Positions 12,091 through 19,378 of a DNA stretch of 32,118 bases are shown here, piece by piece (position 1 is the stretch's first letter; each line of letters opens with the position of its first letter). The notes beneath the pieces were generated by a model, which had not been told where the DNA came from, searched no databases, and saw only the letters and a program-made list of their open reading frames with translations. Made by a program: the position numbers and the translations under genes. Source of the stretch: Bacteroidales bacterium UBA3843 (GTDB taxonomy: Bacteria; Bacteroidota; Bacteroidia; Bacteroidales; Paludibacteraceae); contig DGHR01000008.1 in NCBI GenBank assembly GCA_002392745.1, positions 1 to 32,118 on the forward strand, written 5' to 3'.

Positions 12091-12167
12091 ATCGTGTATT
12101 ACTGTTTTTTACGTGTTTTCGGGCACATGCTGCCGTTCGTCTGATAACATGAGCCCACAAAAAGCGT

Positions 12168-12200
12168 GCAAAATTACGAAAAAAAATGCACATATGCAAG
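12168..12200 (-). promoter_or_regulatory. secA promoter
   Basis: On the minus strand CTTG (12200-12197), extended as CTTGCATATGTG, is followed after 20 nt by TAATTTTGC (12176-12168). The expected transcript start is about 70 nt before the secA ATG. Confidence 0.75.
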
Positions 12201-12232
12201 TAAAAAACGCAGAAAAAACATTTTTTCGCAAA

Positions 12233-12287
12233 AAGGTGAAAGGTGAAAGTAACTTATCTTGATTCTTGGTTCCTGATTCTTGATTCT
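12233..12287. repeat. Short repeats in the secA-badF divergent spacer
   Basis: AAGGTGA units are followed by TTGATTCTTGG, CCTGATTC and TTGATTC copies. The CCTGATTCTTGG string also occurs in the nadK-lgt spacer at about 3959-3970. The 295-bp spacer otherwise holds the two divergent promoters. Confidence 0.7.
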
Positions 12288-12326
12288 AATGTTTATTCTA
12301 TTTTTTTCGAAAATCTCGCTAATTTA

Positions 12327-12359
12327 CTTGCGTATGTGCAATTTTTGTTGTACCTTTGC
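12327..12359 (+). promoter_or_regulatory. Promoter of the BadF-type kinase operon
   Basis: CTTG (12327-12330), extended as CTTGCGTATGTG, is followed after 20 nt by TACCTTTGC (12351-12359). It lies 27 nt ahead of the ATG at 12386 and rules out the in-frame TTG at 12356 as a start, because that TTG lies within the -7 box. Confidence 0.8.
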
Positions 12360-12385
12360 ACGTTAAATATAAAATCCGATTTCGT

Positions 12386-13249
12386 ATGATTCTTCTCGCT
12401 GACAGCGGTAGTACCAAAGTTCACTGGTGTCTGGTGACCGCAAGCGGACAGGCAACCGACGTCCGCACGGATGGCATCAACCCGCTATTCCAAACCAGCG
12501 ATGCAATGCGCAATTGCATCAGTAATCAACTCTTGCCGCAGATAGCTCCCCTGCTATGGGCCGGCACGCTCACACACATCTTCTTCTACGGCGCCGGGTG
12601 CACGCCCGAGAAAAAAGTGTTTGTCCAACGGGCACTGGAGGGCGTATTCAAAAAGGCGGAAGTGGTTGTCGAGTCGGATATGTTAGGCGCGGCACGCGGA
12701 TTGCTCGGACACGAACAGGGCGTAGCATGTATTCTCGGTACCGGCTCCGGCAGCTGTTTCTACAACGGAGAGAACATCGAGTGGGCGGTCCCCTCGCTGG
12801 GATACATACTCGGCGACGAAGGTTCTGCAGCCGTGCTCGGCAAACGGCTCGTAGGAGACCTGCTCAAGAATCAACTTGGAGACGACCTCAAAGAGGCTTT
12901 TTTCGCGGAATACCAGACATCGATGGCGGACATCATCGAGCGCGTGTACCGGCAGCCCTTCCCCAACCGTTTCCTCGCCAAACTGAGCCGATTCTGCGCA
13001 GACCATATCGACGACGAACGCATACACAACCTCGTTTACGACCATTTCCTGCAGTTCATTCGCCGGAACCTGAAACAATACCAAGCCGGCACACCCGTCG
13101 GCTTCGTTGGCTCGGTTGCCTATTACTACCGCCCTGTGCTGGAGGAAGCCATGCAAGTCGAGGGACTGCCCGTCGGTACGATACTGCAAGACCCCATCGA
13201 GGGACTCAAACAATACCACAAAGACATAATTAAACCCACCACCGAATGA
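12386..13249 (+). CDS. BadF/BadG-family ATPase, probable N-acetylglucosamine kinase-like sugar kinase
   Basis: 287 aa of the ASKHA fold. The phosphate-1 loop is LLADSGSTKVHWCLV at the N-terminus. The second glycine-rich phosphate loop is ACILGTGSGSCFY near 120-132, followed by LGYILGDEGSAAVLGKRL (substrate/linker motif of GlcNAc kinase-like BadF proteins). A late VGFVGSVAYYYRPVL forms the adenosine site. Known relatives phosphorylate amino sugars, often during cell-wall recycling; the substrate here is inferred. The gene overlaps the next one by ATGA, implying translational coupling. It is the first gene of the 12386-17169 run. Confidence 0.88.
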   Translation: MILLADSGSTKVHWCLVTASGQATDVRTDGINPLFQTSDAMRNCISNQLLPQIAPLLWAGTLTHIFFYGAGCTPEKKVFVQRALEGVFKKAEVVVESDMLGAARGLLGHEQGVACILGTGSGSCFYNGENIEWAVPSLGYILGDEGSAAVLGKRLVGDLLKNQLGDDLKEAFFAEYQTSMADIIERVYRQPFPNRFLAKLSRFCADHIDDERIHNLVYDHFLQFIRRNLKQYQAGTPVGFVGSVAYYYRPVLEEAMQVEGLPVGTILQDPIEGLKQYHKDIIKPTTE

Positions 13250-14733
13250 TTTCCACCTTCTTTCTCCCGGGCCGCGTTTGTAATACGCAGGCCATCCGCC
13301 GCATAGCCGCAGAGGCACACACGCCATACACGATGATATGTCTCAAGCCCTCCATCGAATGGGTCTATCTGGGACAGGAACGCATGGTACAGGTCATGCA
13401 GATGACAGGTGCCACCATGGTCTATGCAGACCACTTCATCAAAGTACAAAAGAACAATGACCAATCACCCGGAGCGTCCTTCCGCTTATCGGAAGGAGCG
13501 GCCTCCGCCGAGAAAGGTAATAATCATACACCAATCACCAATGATAATTGGGTTATCTCCGAGGCGCCGGTGATTGACTTTCAGGCGGGTGCGCTGCGCG
13601 ATGATTTCGATTTCGGAAGTGTGATGCTATGGGACACCGCCAAACTCCGGGAACTGGTTGCCCGGATGGATACCGACTATGAGTTCGCCGGATTGTACGA
13701 CCTGCGCCTCCGCGCCAGCCAGTTCTCAATTCTCAATTCTCAATTCTCAATTCTCCACATTCCCGAATATCTCTATTACGAGGTAGAGACCGACACGCGC
13801 AAGTCCGGCGAGAAACTGTTCGACTATGTGGACCCGCGCAACAGAGCGGTGCAGATAGAGATGGAGGAGTGTGTTACCGCCTACCTGAAACGCATCGGGG
13901 CATACCTGGAGCCGGGGCACTACATGCCACTGCCCGAGGCCGGCGAGTTTCCGGTCACAGCCAGTGTTATTATTCCCTGCAAAAACCGCGCACGCACAAT
14001 CGCCGACGCTGTCCATAGCGCACTCGCGCAACGCGTAAGAAGCCCCTACTCGTTCAATGTCATCGTGGTGGACGACAACTCAACGGACGGCACCGCGGAA
14101 ATCATAGAGGGGTTGAGAGTACAGAATACAGAGTACAGAGTACAGACCAATAATGTCCCGGAATTGGTGTACATCGCACAGGACAAGAGTTGGCATGCCA
14201 TCGGCGGCAACTGGAATATAGCAATCCATGACCCGCGTTGCGGCAAGTACGCCATCCAGTTGGACAGCGACGACACCTATTTCGACGAGAACACCGTACA
14301 ACGGTTCATTGACACCTTTGAAATGGTAAATGGTAAATGCCGTTATGGCATGGTCATCGGCACCTACCGGCTGACCAACATGGCAGGCGAAATCCTGCCG
14401 CCGGGCGTGATTGACCATCGCGAATGGACCGACGAGAACGGTCGCAACAACGCACTCCGCATCAACGGACTGGGCGCTCCGCGCGGGTTCTATGTGCCGC
14501 TGCTGAGAACCATCAACTATCCTACCACCAAGTACGGAGAAGACTATGCCGTGGGCTTGCGCATCAGCCGCGAATGGCCCATCGGACGCATCTATGACGT
14601 GCTCTACAACTGCCGCAGATGGGAGGACAACTCCGATGCCAACTGCGACATTCCCGCTATGAACCGCAACAACTGGTACAAGGACCGCCTACGCACATGG
14701 GAATTAATTGCACGGACCGGCAAGACGAGATAA
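13246..14733 (+). CDS. Two-domain family 2 glycosyltransferase with repeat-derived inserts
   Basis: 495 aa. The C-terminal half is a recognisable GT2 (GT-A) domain: TASVIIPCKNRARTI near 233-247, VIVVDDNSTDGT near 272-283, and the metal-binding region QLDSDDTYF near 337-345. The first 230 residues look like a second, degenerate GT2-type domain with YADH in place of a DXD motif. At least four repeat-family insertions lie in frame. They encode SPGASFRLSEGAASAEKG (13468-13520), FSILNSQFSIL (13726-13753), VQNTEYRVQ (14118-14145) and EMVNGK (14323-14339). The insertions sit between predicted core elements. The gene overlaps the kinase by 4 bp and the SpoIID gene by 37 bp. The acceptor is unknown; a cell-envelope polysaccharide is the general expectation. 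Confidence 0.85.
   Translation: MISTFFLPGRVCNTQAIRRIAAEAHTPYTMICLKPSIEWVYLGQERMVQVMQMTGATMVYADHFIKVQKNNDQSPGASFRLSEGAASAEKGNNHTPITNDNWVISEAPVIDFQAGALRDDFDFGSVMLWDTAKLRELVARMDTDYEFAGLYDLRLRASQFSILNSQFSILHIPEYLYYEVETDTRKSGEKLFDYVDPRNRAVQIEMEECVTAYLKRIGAYLEPGHYMPLPEAGEFPVTASVIIPCKNRARTIADAVHSALAQRVRSPYSFNVIVVDDNSTDGTAEIIEGLRVQNTEYRVQTNNVPELVYIAQDKSWHAIGGNWNIAIHDPRCGKYAIQLDSDDTYFDENTVQRFIDTFEMVNGKCRYGMVIGTYRLTNMAGEILPPGVIDHREWTDENGRNNALRINGLGAPRGFYVPLLRTINYPTTKYGEDYAVGLRISREWPIGRIYDVLYNCRRWEDNSDANCDIPAMNRNNWYKDRLRTWELIARTGKTR
13468..13520 (+). repeat. 53-bp hairpin element, copy 2 (inside the glycosyltransferase gene)
   Basis: Begins CCCGGAGCGTCC, with hairpin TCCTTCCG/CGGAAGGA and the same 3' part GGCCTCCGCCGAGAAAGGTAA as the intergenic copy at 5068-5121. 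Here it is translated as SPGASFRLSEGAASAEKG. It is followed by CACCAATCACCAAT, like the trailer of the spacer repeats. Confidence 0.92.
13726..13753 (+). repeat. Four TCAATTC heptamers in coding sequence
   Basis: Four perfect units, the same unit as the spacer arrays at 3974-4015 and 5141-5174, are translated here as part of FSILNSQFSIL. Confidence 0.95.
14118..14145 (+). repeat. Four AGTACAG heptamers in coding sequence
   Basis: Units AGTACAG, AATACAG, AGTACAG, AGTACAG within the glycosyltransferase domain, between the VVDDNSTDG strand and the LVYIAQD strand. Confidence 0.92.
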
Positions 14734-15875
14734 AAAGTCCGCTCTCGGTCAGAGTAGGTATTCTGAAGGCGCCTCATATCGACTATGAACTGCGCGAGCA
14801 CACGTTTCTATTGAAGAACGTGCGTATCGGCATCGGCTTCCACTGGGACCGACGGGAGGACCAGGAGTTCATGGGCAAACTGGAGATAAAAAACATCCCC
14901 AACCCGATTCTCCAGGGAGGGAAAGAATGGCAGATGGCCGTCAACACCATTGATTTGGAGGATTATCTATGCTCCGTCATCTCCTCCGAGATGAATGCCG
15001 ACAGCCCGATGGAACTGCTCAAGGCACATGCCGTGATAAGCCGCAGCTGGGCGATACGGCAAATCGTAAATAGTAAATCGTCGAATCGTAAATTGCACGA
15101 AGGCTTTGATCTTTGTGCTGACGACCATTGCCAGCGCTATGAAGGGATACGCCGGATGAACGAACGCGCCGTGGAAGCCGTCCGCGCTACTGCCGGACAA
15201 GTACTGACATTCCCGTCCTTCGTACATCGTACATCGTCCCTTCCTACATCTGTCTGCGATTGCCGGTACCACAAGTGTTGCGGAGGCAGGACCGAGGTAT
15301 GGCGCACCTGCTGGGAAGACATTGACGTGCCGTACATCCAATCTGTGGAATGCCCCTACTGCGACCCCGCGTACATAGAAAAATCCCTCGTACATCATAC
15401 ATCCGTCCTTCGTACATTCCTCAACGACTACGACCGCGAGACCCGCGATTTCCACGACTGGCAAGTGACCTACAGCGCAGAGGAGTTGGGCGACATCATC
15501 CGCACCAAGTCCGGCATTGATTTTGGCGAGATAGTGGACCTCATACCTCTCAAACGCGGCGCATCCGGACGAATTTACGAACTGAAGATTGTAGGCACCA
15601 AACATACCGAAATCATCGGCAAGGAGCTGAAAATCCGCCAATGGCTCAGCCGCACATGCCTCTATAGTTCGTGGTTTGACATAGAGAAAAACACACCTGC
15701 CCCTTCAGGGGAAGGTCGGGAAGGGGCTTCGTTATGGGTCCTTACCGGTCACGGTTGGGGACACGGAGCGGGCCTTTGCCAGATAGGAGCAGCGGTAATG
15801 GCTGCGCAGGGGAAGAGCTATCAGGAGATTTTGTCACACTATTATGTCGGAACCGAACTCACAACTATCCGTTGA
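14697..15875 (+). CDS. SpoIID/LytB-domain protein
   Basis: 392 aa from the ATG at 14697, overlapping the glycosyltransferase end by 37 bp. An upstream in-frame ATG at 14619 lies inside that gene and adds non-conserved residues. The SpoIID core is clear: NTIDLEDYLCSVISSEMNADSP with the expected catalytic Glu98, KAHAVISRSWAIRQI, then GHGWGHG at 351-357 and HYYVGTELTTI at the end. SpoIID is a lytic transglycosylase acting on peptidoglycan. A Cys-rich patch (C187, C189, C194, C195, C219, C222) may bind metal. No signal peptide or membrane segment is visible, odd for a wall enzyme. At least four inserts derive from repeats (15063-15091, 15214-15241, 15389-15417, 15697-15730). It overlaps the next gene by 32 bp. 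Confidence 0.88.
   Translation: MGINCTDRQDEIKSPLSVRVGILKAPHIDYELREHTFLLKNVRIGIGFHWDRREDQEFMGKLEIKNIPNPILQGGKEWQMAVNTIDLEDYLCSVISSEMNADSPMELLKAHAVISRSWAIRQIVNSKSSNRKLHEGFDLCADDHCQRYEGIRRMNERAVEAVRATAGQVLTFPSFVHRTSSLPTSVCDCRYHKCCGGRTEVWRTCWEDIDVPYIQSVECPYCDPAYIEKSLVHHTSVLRTFLNDYDRETRDFHDWQVTYSAEELGDIIRTKSGIDFGEIVDLIPLKRGASGRIYELKIVGTKHTEIIGKELKIRQWLSRTCLYSSWFDIEKNTPAPSGEGREGASLWVLTGHGWGHGAGLCQIGAAVMAAQGKSYQEILSHYYVGTELTTIR
15063..15091 (+). repeat. ATCGTAA heptamers in the SpoIID gene
   Basis: Degenerate tandem units ATCGTAA, ATAGTAA, ATCGTCG and AATCGTAA encode the NSKSSNRK segment between the SpoIID motifs SWAIRQI and DLCADDHCQ. Confidence 0.85.
15214..15241 (+). repeat. CGTACAT heptamers in the SpoIID gene, block 1
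   Basis: CGTCCTT, CGTACAT, CGTACAT and CGTCCCTT units encode PSFVHRTSSL. A related block lies at 15389-15417, and CTTCGTACATCGTCC occurs in secA at 10587-10601. Confidence 0.88.
15389..15417 (+). repeat. CGTACAT heptamers in the SpoIID gene, block 2
   Basis: CGTACAT, CATACAT, CCGTCCTT and CGTACAT units encode SLVHHTSVLRT. Confidence 0.88.
15697..15730 (+). repeat. GC-rich inverted-repeat element in the SpoIID gene
   Basis: CCCCTTCAGGGG is followed by AAGGTCGGGAAGGGGC and encodes TPAPSGEGREGA just before the conserved GHGWGHG motif. A related CCTCCCCCTGTGGGGAGG string lies in the methyltransferase gene near 16336-16353, encoding SSPCGEAG. The fmt insertion (6026-6049) looks similar in layout. 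Confidence 0.75.
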
Positions 15876-17169
15876 ACAACTGGCCCTGCAGCGCCAACGC
15901 TACAAGCACTTGTCGGACGATGAGTGGCGATGGTTGCTGCAGCAACACGAAGGACGTCTGCGCACGGCGGACAAACTGCCGGCTTTTGCAAGCATGGAGG
16001 ACTGGTGGTATCCGGTTCGCCTCTCCTGCGAACAGTGTTCCTCAGAACTCACCGCGCGGTACAAGACACAAATCCTACAGTCCGAAGGACGGTCTAACAG
16101 CGATAGCGGTCCTACAGGCGAAGCCGGTCTTTCTGCGTTCGCAGATCTCACCGGCGGCTATGGCGTGGACACATTCTTTCTGAGCGAACAGTTCGCCCAC
16201 ACCGACTATGTGGAACAGAACGCCGAACTGTGCCGCATCGCCGAGCATAACTTCGCTCTTAGTCGAAAGCAAAAAGTCGAAAGACAAAAGCTCTCCATTG
16301 CCATCCACAACACCACCGCCGAGGATTTCCTTCTCTCCTCCCCCTGTGGGGAGGCCGGGTGGGATTTAATCTTCCTCGACCCGGCGCGGAGGGACAGTAA
16401 TGGAGGTAAGGTATTTCGTTTGCAGGACTGCACACCGAACGTCATTGACCTGCTTCCCTCCCTTTTGCAGCACTTGGCGCCCGGCGGACGACTGATGCTC
16501 AAACTGTCGCCGATGATTGATATCACCCAAGCCCTGAAGGAACTCTCCGCCGCACTTGGACCTTCGCCACTTTGTCACTTGTCTTGGGATGTACATGTAG
16601 TGGCTGTCAAGAATGAAGTCAAAGAGGTGCTTTTGATTAGTCGGAATATCGAGACACCGGAATATCGGGCAACAGTCCCTACCATCACTGCCATTGATCT
16701 CTCCCGCCCCGAACAGGTGTTTACTTTCACCCGCGAAGAAGAATCCTACAGCGCAGCGGTCTTACAGCGAAGCGGTCCTACAGCGAAGCGGTCCTACAAC
16801 GAAACGGCCTTACTGGCAAAGCCGGTCTTCCTTTACGAACCCAACGCCGCTGTTCTCAAGGCCGGCGCCTACAAACTCATTGCCGACCGTTTCGGTTTGC
16901 GCAAAGCGGATGTCAACACGCATCTGTATTTCTCCGATACGCTTGTCCCCGATTTTCCCGGCAGGGTATGGCGTATCGTCCAATGCCTCAACGACAAGAA
17001 CGCCGTAAAAACAGTACACGGCGTCTCGGCAAACATCATCTGCAGAAACTACCCGCTCACGCCCGAACAACTCAAGAAAAAACTGCACCTCCGCGATGGA
17101 GGTACAGCTTATATGATAGCCTGCCGCGTGGCGGGCAAGCCGGTCATCTACGAGGCGGAACGCGTCTGA
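15844..17169 (+). CDS. THUMP-like class I SAM-dependent methyltransferase
   Basis: 441 aa. The SAM-binding motif I is ADLTGGYGVDTFFLSEQ (about 100-116), and the acidic-strand/catalytic-loop equivalent LIFLDPARR ends at about 183. The C-terminal third, including EPNAAVLKAGAYKLIADRFGL and VNTHLYFSD, matches the THUMP-like domain found in this Bacteroidetes family. An RNA substrate is likely but unproven. This is the most repeat-laden gene in the window, with blocks at 16074-16128, about 16262-16285, 16336-16353, about 16561-16585 and 16745-16826, all leaving the frame open. It overlaps SpoIID by 32 bp and converges on the DUF4832 gene 23 bp away. Confidence 0.87.
   Translation: MSEPNSQLSVEQLALQRQRYKHLSDDEWRWLLQQHEGRLRTADKLPAFASMEDWWYPVRLSCEQCSSELTARYKTQILQSEGRSNSDSGPTGEAGLSAFADLTGGYGVDTFFLSEQFAHTDYVEQNAELCRIAEHNFALSRKQKVERQKLSIAIHNTTAEDFLLSSPCGEAGWDLIFLDPARRDSNGGKVFRLQDCTPNVIDLLPSLLQHLAPGGRLMLKLSPMIDITQALKELSAALGPSPLCHLSWDVHVVAVKNEVKEVLLISRNIETPEYRATVPTITAIDLSRPEQVFTFTREEESYSAAVLQRSGPTAKRSYNETALLAKPVFLYEPNAAVLKAGAYKLIADRFGLRKADVNTHLYFSDTLVPDFPGRVWRIVQCLNDKNAVKTVHGVSANIICRNYPLTPEQLKKKLHLRDGGTAYMIACRVAGKPVIYEAERV
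16074..16128 (+). repeat. CCTACAG...CGGT repeat block 1 in the methyltransferase gene
   Basis: Three degenerate units of 17-20 bp (CCTACAGTCCGAAGGACGGT, CTAACAGCGATAGCGGT, CCTACAGGCGAAGCCGGT) lie immediately before SAM motif I. They belong to the same family as 16745-16826. Confidence 0.85.
16745..16826 (+). repeat. 16-bp tandem repeat read in all three frames
   Basis: Units CCTACAGCGCAGCGGT, CTTACAGCGAAGCGGT, CCTACAGCGAAGCGGT and CCTACAACGAAACGGC are followed by an 18-bp variant CTTACTGGCAAAGCCGGT. Because 16 is not a multiple of 3, successive units are translated in different frames (SYSAAV, LQRSG, PTAKR, SYNETA, LLAKPV) yet none contains a stop. Confidence 0.95.
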
Positions 17170-17192
17170 AAGAGCAATCCGCGGCGTGACCG

Positions 17193-18710
17193 CTATTCAA
17201 CAAGCATACCCTGTGCGTTATACCTTCTGTCTCCACGGACGATAATCAGTTGCCCGTCACGGATGGTCTTGCGCGCCTTGACAGGTACCGGCCGGTTGTC
17301 GATGGCGGTCAGCGGACTGCTGACAACCACACTCGCGCGCAGGTCATTCATTCCCGTCGCGGCATTCCATACATCCTTATTTGCCAACCGCACTGCGTAC
17401 CGCGGGTCTTTCGCCAGCGAAGGATAAGCATCCGGCAGATGCAGATACATCCGGTATTCGCCTGCCGCTATCGTGTCCGGCAGTTTCAAGTTCTCGTGTA
17501 TAACAATGGATTTCACCTCCGACACCCATCGCCTCGGATCGGCATTCAGCGGAAAAGTATAGGTCTGCTCGTCCGACTGCAGCACCAGATTGACGGGGCG
17601 GTAGTTATACATCGGGGCAAAACCTGTATTGCATAGCGAGATACGTATCTCCATCGTCTCGCCGGCAGCCGCTTTTTCCGGCAGTGTGGCTTGCAGCAGT
17701 TGGAAGCGGTACCCCAACCGGCGGTCCAGGGTCTTGTATATGCCCTCTTTGCGCCAGCGGTCGGTTATTTTCTCCGAGTACTGCGAACCGCAGAAGGACC
17801 AGTGGTAGGCGGCCATCTCCTTTTCGGCGTCCGCATACACCGCCGCAGCGCGGCTGTCATCCTCTACGTTCGTCTCGCCGCCATTCGGTACGTACTTCGT
17901 CTCCATGGCTATATACTGCCGCAGCACAGGGTCGTCATCCTCTCCGTCGCCGTCCCGACCGTAGGTGCCGTCATTGCCCCAGTCCGCCAGAAACGCGTCG
18001 TTATGATGGCCGATGCGCGAACGGACCGAACCGCTATGCGCCTCTTCGCCCGTCAGCGCTTTCTCGTCGCCCAGGTACTGGGTCTTGATAAGGGGGTATC
18101 GCACCAGCAAGAAACGGTCCTGTGGGCACACGCCTAACAGCGTGTCTATCACCGCACGGCGGTTGGCATTGAGTTGCTGCGTCTCATTACCGAAATTGGA
18201 ACTGTAGTACCATTCGCCCCATTGGCCTACGAAACCCGCTTCCATCACATAGATGACATCGGCGTTCTTCGCCAGATAAGGCTTCAACTGCCCGGCGTGC
18301 CGTTGCACCCATTGCAAGGACGCATCGGTCTTGCTGCTCCAATCGTAGGCAAACCGCAGCACGCATTTGAAACCATGGTTGCGCAGAATCTGCATGTCTT
18401 CGTCAAAGCCTTGCAGAATCTTGTCCGACAGGTCCTTGGTCTTGTAGTTTTTGAGGTAATACATCAGCATCACCAGACTCTGGCTCTTGCGGTCTTCGTA
18501 GTTCTGGTCCTCCGTGTCCCAGTACCATTCTTCCTCGGGTTTTACCACATGGTTCTTGCTGTCTGTCAGCGCCACTTCGCCGCCTAACTGGTCGGTAAAT
18601 CCCCTTTCGGGATTGGGAAACACCGTCTCGTCATCCGCCTGGTAATTGATTACGCCTGCCGTAAGCGCTCCCGCCCACAGACAAGCCAACAGGGTAAGCA
18701 GGTTTTTCAT
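17193..18710 (-). CDS. Secreted DUF4874/DUF4832-type protein with C-terminal sorting-like tail
   Basis: 505 aa with a signal peptide (MKNLLTLLACLWAGALTAG). The N-terminal part contains PNPERGF, typical of DUF4874, followed by a TIM-barrel-like region with VLRFAYDW and VMEAGFVGQWGEWYYS. The DUF4832 region follows (HWSFCGSQYSEKITDRW and onward), ending in beta-sandwich-like strands. These paired domains occur in secreted, probably carbohydrate-active proteins of unknown specificity. The last 25 residues (IRDGQLIIVRG...YNAQGMLVE) resemble the short C-terminal tails of Bacteroidetes secreted proteins related to the Por/type IX signals. It lies 8 bp after the gene at 18719, likely the same transcript. 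Confidence 0.82.
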   Translation of the reverse strand: MKNLLTLLACLWAGALTAGVINYQADDETVFPNPERGFTDQLGGEVALTDSKNHVVKPEEEWYWDTEDQNYEDRKSQSLVMLMYYLKNYKTKDLSDKILQGFDEDMQILRNHGFKCVLRFAYDWSSKTDASLQWVQRHAGQLKPYLAKNADVIYVMEAGFVGQWGEWYYSSNFGNETQQLNANRRAVIDTLLGVCPQDRFLLVRYPLIKTQYLGDEKALTGEEAHSGSVRSRIGHHNDAFLADWGNDGTYGRDGDGEDDDPVLRQYIAMETKYVPNGGETNVEDDSRAAAVYADAEKEMAAYHWSFCGSQYSEKITDRWRKEGIYKTLDRRLGYRFQLLQATLPEKAAAGETMEIRISLCNTGFAPMYNYRPVNLVLQSDEQTYTFPLNADPRRWVSEVKSIVIHENLKLPDTIAAGEYRMYLHLPDAYPSLAKDPRYAVRLANKDVWNAATGMNDLRASVVVSSPLTAIDNRPVPVKARKTIRDGQLIIVRGDRRYNAQGMLVE

Positions 18711-18718
18711 AGTGTATG

Positions 18719-19378
18719 TTATTGTTGTTTCGTTTCAGCAGTACAGCAAGTCCCGAACAGGCATTGCCGGAAGAGGGTCTTGGCGTCCTCGGCACCTATC
18801 ATCTTGCTCACGGCGCGATAGGTCGGACCGTCGTTGATCAGGCCCTCCACGTATGCGCTGTTGCGCTCGTTCTTGACAGCACGGTCTATGTCCTGCGCCG
18901 TGGAGAAAAGGTCGATATAGGCTTTGAGCATCTGCTCCGCCATCGCCTCCAACCGTGCGCCGTGGCCGGTCTTGCTAACGGTCGGCGGCAGTTTCAGGCG
19001 GTCGTACCATGCAGGGCGCATCGCTTTGTCCTTCAGGTCGCCATATTGCTCTTTCACCGCCGTCATGGTACGCAAATCCACGCTGCCTACCAAGGTGTCG
19101 TAGGTCTCCAGCAGCAGGGTCTTGCGCCCGAAAAAACGGATGAAGTCATACGAGAAGAGCGGCATGTCTTTGGCGTAGGGCGTACAGATGAGCGTGTCCA
19201 TCTGCATCAGACCGAACAAACCGCGCATGCTCAGATGCGACACATGGGCGATGCCGTTCCAGTCGTAGGCCTCCAACTCGAACCGCATCCCCTTGCCGGA
19301 GAACGTCTGCCATGGCGTTACGTCTTGGGGTGTCAAAGACCCCTTGGCGGCAAACCAATCAAGCTTTGAGCCATTCAT
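18719..19378 (-). CDS. Conserved-looking protein of unknown function
   Basis: 219 aa, no signal peptide. Its ATG overlaps the end of the DUF1295 gene by 20 bp, which implies coupled translation. A region around residues 32-95 (RFELEAYDWNGIAHVSH, then PLFSYDFIRFFGRKTLLLE) has an alternating strand pattern. It is only vaguely reminiscent of ferredoxin-dependent bilin reductases (P-x-F-x-x-D followed by a strand with an acidic residue). The C-terminus carries a Cys cluster (QCLFGTCC). I do not assign a function. Its position between a membrane reductase/methyltransferase-like protein and a secreted protein gives little guidance. Confidence 0.7.
   Translation of the reverse strand: MNGSKLDWFAAKGSLTPQDVTPWQTFSGKGMRFELEAYDWNGIAHVSHLSMRGLFGLMQMDTLICTPYAKDMPLFSYDFIRFFGRKTLLLETYDTLVGSVDLRTMTAVKEQYGDLKDKAMRPAWYDRLKLPPTVSKTGHGARLEAMAEQMLKAYIDLFSTAQDIDRAVKNERNSAYVEGLINDGPTYRAVSKMIGAEDAKTLFRQCLFGTCCTAETKQQ

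Noticed and set aside
12356..12385. TTG at 12356 as an upstream start of the BadF-type kinase
   Set aside because: The TTG lies inside the -7 box of the promoter, so it would not be in the mRNA; the ATG at 12386 begins at the conserved LLADSGSTK strand.
14619..14696. Upstream start for the SpoIID gene
   Set aside because: It lies deep in the glycosyltransferase coding region and adds residues that look like an out-of-frame reading of that gene.
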